DNA of 6,177 nt from Campylobacteraceae bacterium (GTDB taxonomy: Bacteria; Campylobacterota; Campylobacteria; Campylobacterales; Sulfurovaceae), in NCBI GenBank assembly GCA_027063105.1, contig JAMOSL010000159.1:1-6177 (forward strand), in the 5' to 3' direction. The notes under the pieces were generated by a model, which made no database searches, was not told where the DNA came from, and was given only the letters and a program-made list of their open reading frames with translations. Both the position numbers and the translations under genes were made by a program. Below, in pieces: positions 1-5,356 of this stretch (the first letter of the stretch is position 1; every line of letters begins with the position of its first letter).

Positions 1-354
1 ACAAACCTATTTTTAGTAGATTATAATAGCTTTATAAATCAAACTCCCTCAAGATTGGCTATAGATGCAATAGAAGATTGTGAAGTGGTGATAACAGAGT
101 ATAAAGATATACAATTTTTATATAACAATGCTAAAAAAGGTGATAGATTTGGTAGATTGATGGCAGAAGAGGCATATAGTTATCTACATAATCTTTTAGT
201 AGATAGACAGATAAAATCGGCTAAAGATAGATTTGAAGACTTTATAGAAAAAACACCATATCTTATAGATAAAGTACCACAATACCATATAGCTACATTT
301 TTGGGTATTACACCTCAACATTTGAGCAGGTTGAAAAAAGAATTCAAATATTAA
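1..354 (+). CDS. Crp/Fnr-family transcriptional regulator, C-terminal part (5' end cut by window)
   Basis: The reading frame is open from base 1 to the TAA at 352-354 (117 residues), so the start lies outside the window. A TTG at 55 is only an internal codon. The first 30 or so residues look like the end of a cyclic-nucleotide-binding-type sensor barrel (FINQTPSRLAIDAIEDCEVV). They are followed by a long dimerisation helix and a C-terminal winged helix. The recognition helix region is at about nt 274-345 (VPQYHIATFLGITPQHLSRL), which matches the 'IAxxLGITPxxLSRxRK' pattern common in short Crp/Fnr regulators. This is a DNA-binding cytoplasmic regulator. The effector cannot be judged because most of the sensor domain is missing; no cysteine cluster of FNR type is visible in this part. 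It ends 62 nt before the next operon and could control it, since a dyad lies between them, but that is inference. Confidence 0.85.
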   Translation, partial: TNLFLVDYNSFINQTPSRLAIDAIEDCEVVITEYKDIQFLYNNAKKGDRFGRLMAEEAYSYLHNLLVDRQIKSAKDRFEDFIEKTPYLIDKVPQYHIATFLGITPQHLSRLKKEFKY

Positions 355-372
355 CATTTGTGAATGACTTAA

Positions 373-411
373 ATCTCTTTTATTTGTATAATTGTATAAA
401 TAAAAGGAGAT
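373..411. promoter_or_regulatory. Near-perfect inverted repeat overlapping the -10 box and ribosome binding site
   Basis: The arms 373-389 and 394-411 are complementary over about 17 pairs, with one bulged G (406) and two G:T positions, around a 4-nt centre. The right arm contains the GGAG ribosome binding site (406-409) of the gene starting at 417, and the left half overlaps a TATAAT (387-392). As DNA it could be an operator for a dimeric regulator such as the upstream Crp/Fnr protein. As RNA, if transcription reads through from upstream, it would be a hairpin hiding the ribosome binding site. There is no T-run after it, so it is a poor intrinsic terminator for the upstream gene. Confidence 0.5.
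387..392 (+). promoter_or_regulatory. Putative -10 box for the DUF2141/flavoprotein operon
   Basis: A consensus TATAAT sits 24 nt before the start codon at 417, giving a predicted short leader of about 15-20 nt that still includes the GGAG at 406-409. No clear -35 hexamer is seen, which is usual for vegetative promoters of Campylobacterota. It lies within the inverted repeat 373-411. Confidence 0.5.
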
Positions 412-416
412 AAAAG

Positions 417-827
417 ATGAAAAAGATAATTTTGGGTGTATTGGTAAGTATATCGTCACTTATGGCAAACAGTATAGATGTTGAGATAACTAATATATTA
501 AATAAAAATGGTGATGTAAAGATAGGATTATATAATAAAGCAAAAGATTTCTCTAAGGTGGATAAAGTTTATAAGAATATAGCTATTAAAATAGGTTCTA
601 AAACCGTTAAATATAAGTTTATAAATATACCAAATGGAACTTATGCGATTGCTATTTTTCATGATGAAAATCAAAATGGTAAAATTGATAAAAATTTCTT
701 GGGTATTCCAAAAGAGGGATATGGATTTAGTAATAATATTCGTCCAGCATTTAGAAGTGCTAATTTTGAAGAGTCAAAGTTTGAGTTAAATAAAAATAAA
801 ATTTTGAGTATTGAGATGGGGTATTAA
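417..827 (+). CDS. DUF2141 domain-containing secreted protein
   Basis: This encodes 136 residues from ATG 417, supported by a well-placed GGAG at 406-409 (7-nt spacing). The N-terminus is a Sec signal peptide: MKK, a hydrophobic stretch at residues 4-15, and a likely cleavage after Ala17 (SLMA/NS), so the mature protein should be periplasmic or exported. The mature part is a small beta-rich domain. Its signature FHDENQNGKID (81-91), followed by the 'GIPKEGYGFSNN' stretch (97-107) and PAF-SANFEESKF (110-122), is the hallmark of DUF2141. The Asp/Asn-rich loop could bind a metal such as calcium (inference). The function of this family is unknown. The stop codon is 1 nt before the next ATG, so it is co-transcribed with the SCP2-flavoprotein gene. 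Confidence 0.88.
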   Translation: MKKIILGVLVSISSLMANSIDVEITNILNKNGDVKIGLYNKAKDFSKVDKVYKNIAIKIGSKTVKYKFINIPNGTYAIAIFHDENQNGKIDKNFLGIPKEGYGFSNNIRPAFRSANFEESKFELNKNKILSIEMGY

Positions 828-828
828 G

Positions 829-2046
829 ATGAAAATAAAATCAAATTTATCACTTTTACTAAAATATATTATCAAGTATAAAGGCTTTAAATTCAAGTTT
901 GAGACTTTAAAAGATGCTTTTGCAATTATGCCTTATGGATTAAATAAAAAATTAGCAAAAGATATTGATGTAGTCATTCAATTTGAACTTACTGGAGATG
1001 AGGCACAAACTACTCACCTTATTATAAAAAACCAAAAATGTGAATTTATAAAAGGTTTATATGATAATCCAACAGTTACTATTAATAGTGATTCTAAACT
1101 TTGGCTTGATATTACAAATGGTGATATAGATGCTACGAAAGCTTTTTTAGATAAAAAGTATAAGATGATTGGAAATGCTTCTGTGATGTTAAATTTTGAT
1201 AAACTTTTTGATAAATCTGCTAATATTGAGAGTATAAAAGATAGACCACAAGATTATGAGTATAAATCATTTAAGCCAAAGAAGATTAAAAATATTGTTG
1301 TTTTTGATGGAGGGGCTAGAAATAAGAAGTTTAGTAAAACAACTCTAATGGTAGATAAGTTTGTAGAGGGAGCAAAAAGTACAGGGGCTATTGTAGAGGA
1401 ATTTAAGCTTTCAAAACTAGATATTCATCATTGTGATGGTTGCTATATGTGTTGGACAAAAATGCCAGGGGAGTGTGTGCATAAAGATGCGATGACTGAG
1501 CTTAGAGAGAAGTATAGAAGTGCTGATTTGGTTATTTTTGCATCTCCTCTTTATATTTTTAATGTTACAGGGATTATGAAACATTTTATGGATAGACTGC
1601 TTCCTATTTTAAAACCTTATATGCTTTTAGATGAACAAGATGGACATATTTCACATCCTGATAGATTTCCAGAGTTAGGTGAACAAGGTTTTGTGGTATT
1701 TAGTGCTAGTGGATTTCCTGATGTAGATGGAAATTTTGATGGACTCAAAGGTATGTATAGGGCGTGGGATAGCCATAATGAAAATATACATTTAATGGGT
1801 GAGTTCTTTTTAACAGCTTCTGAGATGTTGCCTCAACCTGTGTATAAAGATAGAAGAGATGCTGTAGAAAAAGCCTGTTTTGATGCTGGTGTGCAGGTGG
1901 TAAATGAGGGCAAAATTAATTATAAGTTTATGAGTGTTGTATCAAACCCAAGAGTTACACATAAGAATTTTCAAAATCTTGCTGATAGTTTTTGGGCTAG
2001 ATTGGATGGGAAGAAGGCTTATTTTAGGGAGATGATAAGATTATAA
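829..2046 (+). CDS. SCP2-domain / flavodoxin-fold NAD(P)H-dependent oxidoreductase fusion (iron-sulfur flavoprotein-like)
   Basis: This is a 405-residue protein. I chose ATG 829, 1 nt after the upstream stop and 7 nt after a GGGG at 818-821, over an in-frame TTG at 811 that would overlap the upstream gene. Residues about 24-128 resemble a sterol-carrier-protein-2 domain: FELTGDE (52-58), DNPTVTI (79-85), then GDIDATKAFLDKKYKMIGN (98-116), the typical 'xGxLxPxxAFxxGKxxIxGN' region. Residues about 153-300 are a flavodoxin-like FMN reductase domain, with a first strand and phosphate-loop region (DGGARNKKFSKT, 160-171) and an 'ASPLYIFNVTG' segment near 236-247. Between these lie C202, C205, C208 and C216, the CX2CX2CX7C spacing of iron-sulfur flavoproteins, so it may carry FMN plus a 4Fe-4S cluster. 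No signal peptide is evident; the N-terminal Lys/Leu-rich helix could touch the membrane. The likely role is redox chemistry on a hydrophobic substrate bound by the SCP2 domain (inference); the substrate is unknown. Confidence 0.8.
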   Translation: MKIKSNLSLLLKYIIKYKGFKFKFETLKDAFAIMPYGLNKKLAKDIDVVIQFELTGDEAQTTHLIIKNQKCEFIKGLYDNPTVTINSDSKLWLDITNGDIDATKAFLDKKYKMIGNASVMLNFDKLFDKSANIESIKDRPQDYEYKSFKPKKIKNIVVFDGGARNKKFSKTTLMVDKFVEGAKSTGAIVEEFKLSKLDIHHCDGCYMCWTKMPGECVHKDAMTELREKYRSADLVIFASPLYIFNVTGIMKHFMDRLLPILKPYMLLDEQDGHISHPDRFPELGEQGFVVFSASGFPDVDGNFDGLKGMYRAWDSHNENIHLMGEFFLTASEMLPQPVYKDRRDAVEKACFDAGVQVVNEGKINYKFMSVVSNPRVTHKNFQNLADSFWARLDGKKAYFREMIRL

Positions 2047-2245
2047 TCCATGTTTCAACACCTTAGCCAAAAAAGATTGACCAAAGCAGATAGAATCAAT
2101 ACTATCATCAATCCTAGCAATGACTGAAATGATGCCATTAGCTCTTTGAATACATGACTTGGAAAAAAGAAAAGATAATTGGAAGCAGAGAGCAGTTGAG
2201 GCTGAAGATAGTTAGAGTGAGCTGTTTACCTACTAATGAAAAATA
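2047..2245. other. Intergenic segment with no intact gene; possible decayed coding fragment
   Basis: This gap lies between two convergent genes. It is visibly richer in G+C than its surroundings, and its 2160-2220 part is strikingly purine-rich on the plus strand. In plus frame 2, interrupted by one TGA (2147-2149), it reads as a charged helix (LEKRKDNWKQRAVEAED, roughly 2159-2209) of the kind seen in coiled-coil regions of some transposases. On the minus strand, two short open stretches run across the same bases without a convincing start or family match. I see no clear intrinsic terminator for either flanking gene. A gene or insertion-element remnant is possible but not proven. Confidence 0.3.
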
Positions 2246-2248
2246 TAT

Positions 2249-3040
2249 TCATATTAATTTAATGTCCTTGTTTATCTGTTCTTTTAACTCTTTTAAACTA
2301 TCAAATCTTATATTTTCTCTAATGAAAGAATTAAACTCTATCCATACTGAACCATTTATATCTTCTATATTTTTATTTAATATATGTGTCTCTACAGCAT
2401 AAGAGTTATCAGTTGTTACTCTGTGTCCTAGAAAGCTTATACTTTTGTACCAGATATTATTTATTTTAGTTCTTGTTGCGTATACTCCCTCTTTTGGCAT
2501 TTGATAATATTTGACTTTTAAATTAATTGTTGGTACTAACTCTTTTGCTCCTAATCCTTGACCTTTTATTAGTTTGCCGTGTATTGAATACTCTCTTCCT
2601 AATAGTTTATTTGCCATTTGAATATTTCCGTCTATTATATATTGTTTTATTGTTCTTGAGTGTATTGGAATACCATCTATTGAGACCTCATCAACTATTA
2701 TTACTTCTCCATTAAATAATTCTTTTAGTTTTTGACTATCTCCTGATTTGTCCTTTCCAAAAAAGAAGTCATATCCGATTATAATCTTTTTAAGGTGAGG
2801 GAATTCTTTTTCTAATTTAGCTACAAACTCTTTTGGAGATAATGATTTTAATTTCTCGAAATGATAAAAGAAACAAGGTTTATCTAAACACATAGTTCTT
2901 TTACATCCAGGAGTAATATATCCACCATTTCTTTCTATTACAACAACTGCATCAGCTCTATCAATAAGAGCTTTATGGGCTATGTGAATGCCATCAAATG
3001 AACCTATTGTTATAGACTCTATATTATTATTAATTCTCAT
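2249..3040 (-). CDS. ribF: Bifunctional riboflavin kinase / FMN adenylyltransferase (FAD synthetase)
   Basis: This is a 263-residue cytoplasmic enzyme that phosphorylates riboflavin to FMN and adenylates FMN to FAD. The N-terminal adenylyltransferase domain has the nucleotidyltransferase signature GSFDGIHIAH (13-22; the second Gly of the usual 'GxH.GH' is Ala) and GYDFFFGKDKSGD (89-101). HSRTIKQYI (127-135) leads into the C-terminal flavokinase domain, which has GREYSIHGKLIKGQGLG (148-164), the PTINL motif (170-174), GVYA (185-188) and the catalytic-type Glu217 in VETHIL. It is shorter than the roughly 310 residues of typical RibF, as expected for Campylobacterota. The start is ATG 3040-3038, with an AATAGG element upstream on the minus strand at 3048-3053. 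It is transcribed divergently from the TorD operon and converges on the SCP2-flavoprotein gene. Confidence 0.95.
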   Translation of the reverse strand: MRINNNIESITIGSFDGIHIAHKALIDRADAVVVIERNGGYITPGCKRTMCLDKPCFFYHFEKLKSLSPKEFVAKLEKEFPHLKKIIIGYDFFFGKDKSGDSQKLKELFNGEVIIVDEVSIDGIPIHSRTIKQYIIDGNIQMANKLLGREYSIHGKLIKGQGLGAKELVPTINLKVKYYQMPKEGVYATRTKINNIWYKSISFLGHRVTTDNSYAVETHILNKNIEDINGSVWIEFNSFIRENIRFDSLKELKEQINKDIKLI

Positions 3041-3062
3041 AAGATAACCTATTTTTTAACGA

Positions 3063-3068
3063 ATTTTA
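3063..3068 (-). promoter_or_regulatory. Putative extended -10 box of ribF
   Basis: Read on the minus strand this is TAAAAT preceded by TGC (3069-3071), an extended -10 (TGn-TAnAAT type) 22 nt upstream of the ribF ATG. No convincing -35 is seen. Confidence 0.45.
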
Positions 3069-3098
3069 GCATAACTACAAAAAATTTGCTAACTATGC

Positions 3099-3104
3099 TA
3101 TAAT
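3099..3104 (+). promoter_or_regulatory. Putative extended -10 box of the TorD/ferredoxin operon
   Basis: A consensus TATAAT preceded by TGC (3096-3098) forms an extended -10 box, 41 nt before ATG 3146. The -35 is weak or absent. It is back to back with the ribF promoter, leaving only about 30 bp between the two -10 boxes, so one bound regulator could affect both directions. Confidence 0.6.
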
Positions 3105-3145
3105 CGCGACAAATTATAAAATATGAAAGAGAAAAAGGTTTATAT

Positions 3146-3790
3146 ATGAATGAGATGAAACAAGATATAGAAAATCGTATAGCACTCTATGCATTAATAT
3201 CAAGATTAATGCTGATTGAAGTTGATAAAGAGTTTTTAGATAAAATAGATAGTGATGATGATATGCTTAATCTTTTCCCTAACTATAAAATGTGGAATAA
3301 AAGAGATGAATTTAGCCAAAAAGATTTAATAGAACAATTTTATAATGTAGACTTTACAAATCTTTTCTTAATGCATTTAGTCCCTTATGAAAGTTTCTAT
3401 ACAAGAGATGACCAAATGATTGAGAGTGGTGGAGATAACCCTATTGTAGAGCTTTATAATGAATTAGATTTTAGAGTTGAATTAGGAGAAGCTAGAGTTA
3501 TTAGTGCTGACCACATTGGAATAGAGTTGGAGTTTATGTATATGTTATGTGTAGCTCAACAAAAGGCTTTAGAAGCAGATGATAAAGATGGTGTTTGTGA
3601 ATTGCTTGAAGTTCAAAGAGCATTCTTAAAGGAGCATTTAGTTGAGTGGACACCATTATTTTTAATTAATATGAAAAGAGAATCAAGAACACCATTATAT
3701 CATGATGGTGCAGAATTAACATTAGAGTTTATACTTAGTGATTATGAATATGTAAATGAAAAACTTTTAAATGGATGCGTTAAGGTATGA
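3146..3790 (+). CDS. TorD/DmsD/NarJ-family molecular chaperone
   Basis: This is a 214-residue all-helical cytoplasmic protein starting at ATG 3146, with AAAAAGG (3133-3138) 7 nt upstream. It carries the family landmarks: VPYESFY (79-85), DHIGIELEFMYMLC (122-135, the conserved 'DHxGxELEFM' helix), a leading 'QRAFLKEHLVEWTPLF' helix (157-172), and TPLYHDGAELTLEF (182-195). Proteins of this family bind the N-terminal or twin-arginine leader region of molybdenum/tungsten-bis-MGD oxidoreductases, assist cofactor insertion and delay export until the enzyme is folded. The client is not in the window. The ATGA overlap with the following ferredoxin gene argues for translational coupling and a shared pathway; formate dehydrogenase would be a plausible client in Campylobacterota (inference). 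Confidence 0.9.
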   Translation: MNEMKQDIENRIALYALISRLMLIEVDKEFLDKIDSDDDMLNLFPNYKMWNKRDEFSQKDLIEQFYNVDFTNLFLMHLVPYESFYTRDDQMIESGGDNPIVELYNELDFRVELGEARVISADHIGIELEFMYMLCVAQQKALEADDKDGVCELLEVQRAFLKEHLVEWTPLFLINMKRESRTPLYHDGAELTLEFILSDYEYVNEKLLNGCVKV

Positions 3791-4884
3791 GTTTAGCCTT
3801 TGAAGTATCATCTTGTGTTAGGGCAACTAGTAAGCTCTCTGAGTGTACAAAGTGTGTTGATATTTGTCCTGTAAATACAATCGAAATAGTAGATAATATC
3901 CCATCTTTTATACCGTCAGCTTGTGTAGATTGTGGAGGTTGTAGTGGAGTTTGTCCTACAGAATCTTTCTCCTTAACAAATTTTTCGACAGTAGATTTCT
4001 TTTTTGAGTTATTAGAAGATAAAGATAAATTAATATCTTGTAAAAAGAATGTACCCTGTTTAGCTTCATTAAGTGTTGAGCATTTAATATCCTTAGCATT
4101 AGCAAGTGAAGATAGTATCTCTTTAGATATGGGTCACTGTACACAGTGTGAGATAAGAGAACCTCTTCAAGCTCAAATAGAAGCAAATATAGAAGAGGCT
4201 AATTTTATATTATCAAGTTTTAGTGATAAAAAGTTACTACCTTTAGATATTGCTTATGGAGTAGAACCTATTGAAATTCCTGATGAGGTCTCATCTCGTC
4301 GTGATTTTTTCTCTTTAAAGGGTGCAGTTAAACAAAAAGATTCATTTGATAAAGCTATTATAGAAGATGAGTTAAAATTATTTAATATAGATAATAACAT
4401 TATTAATAAAATTAAAGATAAAAATATTCCAAATAAAAGAAAGATTTTTCTTACTACTTTAAAGCAAGTTACAAAACCAGATAAATATGAAGTATTACCT
4501 GAAGAGGATGTATCATTTGTTTCTCAAAAATTTGTAGATGAAAGTTGTACTAATTGTCAAATATGTTATAGAATTTGCCCTACAGGAGCTTTAAGTTCTG
4601 ACGGTAAATTTTCAGTTATAAATTTTAATTCTATGCTTTGTGTAAAGTGTCATTTATGCCATGATGTTTGCGAACCAGATTCTATTAAACTTCAAAGTGG
4701 GTTTGAGATAAAAGAATTTTTTGAACCAACTCAACGAACTTTAGCTTCATTTAATATCAAAAGATGTAATGAGTGTGGAGGACATTTCACATATCAAGGT
4801 GGTGAACAGATGTGTCTTAGATGTAAGGTTGAAGAGGATGAAGCATTAACTCTACATCAAAATGAAAAAGAAATGGAGTTTTAA
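3787..4884 (+). CDS. Multi-cysteine 4Fe-4S ferredoxin-type protein with C-terminal zinc-ribbon-like motif
   Basis: This encodes 365 residues; ATG 3787 overlaps the TorD stop (ATGA), so translation is probably coupled. The cysteines fall in ordered groups. The N-terminal bicluster-like domain has C10, C20, C23 and C27-Pro, then C46, C49, C52 and C56-Pro. A middle region has C85, C91 and C118-X2-C121, framing a helix (SVEHLISLALA). A linker follows with a twin-arginine-like SSRRDFFSL (169-177). A second ferredoxin domain has C254, C257, C260 and C264-Pro, then C285, C288, C291 and C295. Finally C327-X2-C330-X12-C343-X2-C346 looks like a zinc ribbon. The two ferredoxin domains could hold four 4Fe-4S clusters. 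There is no N-terminal signal or membrane segment, so it is likely a cytoplasmic electron carrier or cluster/sulfur handling protein serving the TorD client enzyme. NapF/HycB-like ferredoxins are the nearest known types I can name; the exact family is uncertain. Confidence 0.85.
   Translation: MSLAFEVSSCVRATSKLSECTKCVDICPVNTIEIVDNIPSFIPSACVDCGGCSGVCPTESFSLTNFSTVDFFFELLEDKDKLISCKKNVPCLASLSVEHLISLALASEDSISLDMGHCTQCEIREPLQAQIEANIEEANFILSSFSDKKLLPLDIAYGVEPIEIPDEVSSRRDFFSLKGAVKQKDSFDKAIIEDELKLFNIDNNIINKIKDKNIPNKRKIFLTTLKQVTKPDKYEVLPEEDVSFVSQKFVDESCTNCQICYRICPTGALSSDGKFSVINFNSMLCVKCHLCHDVCEPDSIKLQSGFEIKEFFEPTQRTLASFNIKRCNECGGHFTYQGGEQMCLRCKVEEDEALTLHQNEKEMEF
4875..4878 (+). promoter_or_regulatory. 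Ribosome binding site deciding the start at 4886
   Basis: GGAG lies inside the end of the ferredoxin gene, 7 nt before ATG 4886. An alternative in-frame ATG at 4862 would place this site inside the coding sequence and overlap the upstream gene by 23 nt, so 4886 is preferred. Confidence 0.7.
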
Positions 4885-4885
4885 T

Positions 4886-5341
4886 ATGAGACCAGAAGAA
4901 ATTAAACCTGATACTGCTCTATGTACAATTTTGGGATACAACGCCCAAACAGGTCAAACCAGAAAATATTTTAATAAATGGTTGAAATTAAATAAAATAA
5001 ATGCTACAGCTATAGCTCTTAATATTACAGATGAGCATTTCCATTTTACAATGACTAGTGTTGCTAAGTCTAAAGTTGATAAGATGATTTTAGAATACGA
5101 GTTTAAAGCTAAAGCTGTAGAGTATTGTTATAAACAAGAGAGTGATAGTATTGATTTTATTGAGATTGAAGATGGTAAAGTTATTGGATATAATTTAGAG
5201 TCAGAAGCTAATGTGTTGTTTGAAAATTTAGAATTTATAGATGATAGAATAAAATTTGTTGCTAAAATGATGATAATTGCTAATAGATGGTATGGTGTTA
5301 AAATAGATGTGGAACAGATACCATTATTAATAGAAGAGTAG
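4886..5341 (+). CDS. Conserved hypothetical protein with shikimate dehydrogenase N-domain-like pattern
   Basis: This is a 151-residue soluble protein, starting 1 nt after the ferredoxin stop. I know no named family for it. Its layout resembles the AroE substrate-binding domain: a first strand LCTILGY (12-18) where AroE has 'YAVIGNP'; a helix ending in LKLNKI (33-38); a second strand ATAIALNI (40-47); a segment FTMTSVAKSKV (54-64) at the place of AroE's NVTxPxK, with Lys61 in register with the catalytic Lys; and EDGKVIGYNLESEANVLFENL (95-115) matching AroE's 'dGxlxGxNTDgxGfxxxL' at a similar residue number. The NTD motif reads NLE, the SxGAxNT motif is missing, and there is no NADP-binding domain, so shikimate dehydrogenase activity is not expected. 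It may be a ligand-binding or partner protein of the operon. The AroE relation is inference by eye. Confidence 0.75.
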   Translation: MRPEEIKPDTALCTILGYNAQTGQTRKYFNKWLKLNKINATAIALNITDEHFHFTMTSVAKSKVDKMILEYEFKAKAVEYCYKQESDSIDFIEIEDGKVIGYNLESEANVLFENLEFIDDRIKFVAKMMIIANRWYGVKIDVEQIPLLIEE

Positions 5342-5346
5342 AAAAT

Positions 5347-5351
5347 AGGAG
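5347..5351 (+). promoter_or_regulatory. Ribosome binding site of the last operon gene
   Basis: AGGAG sits 5 nt before ATG 5357, in the 15-nt gap after the previous stop. It supports the chosen start and independent ribosome loading. Confidence 0.7.
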
Positions 5352-5356
5352 ATAAA

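Noticed and set aside
196..459. Minus-strand open frame across the end of the regulator and the start of the DUF2141 gene
   Set aside because: It runs antisense to two well-supported genes and the promoter gap, has a low-complexity Phe/Tyr/Ser-rich translation and no family features.
2154..2402. Plus-strand open frame overlapping the 3' end of ribF
   Set aside because: Most of it is antisense to the conserved flavokinase domain and the translation shows no domain; its first part is the odd intergenic segment, reported separately.
2527..2715. Plus-strand Leu-rich open frame that looks like a membrane peptide
   Set aside because: It is antisense to the riboflavin kinase core of ribF; the Leu/Phe richness is a by-product of AT-rich antisense reading.
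3956..4186. Minus-strand open frame within the ferredoxin gene
   Set aside because: It is antisense to the conserved cysteine region and has no plausible upstream signals.
4291..4317. A true Tat export signal in the ferredoxin
   Set aside because: The RR motif is in mid-protein and is followed by charged residues instead of a hydrophobic stretch, so export by this route is not supported.
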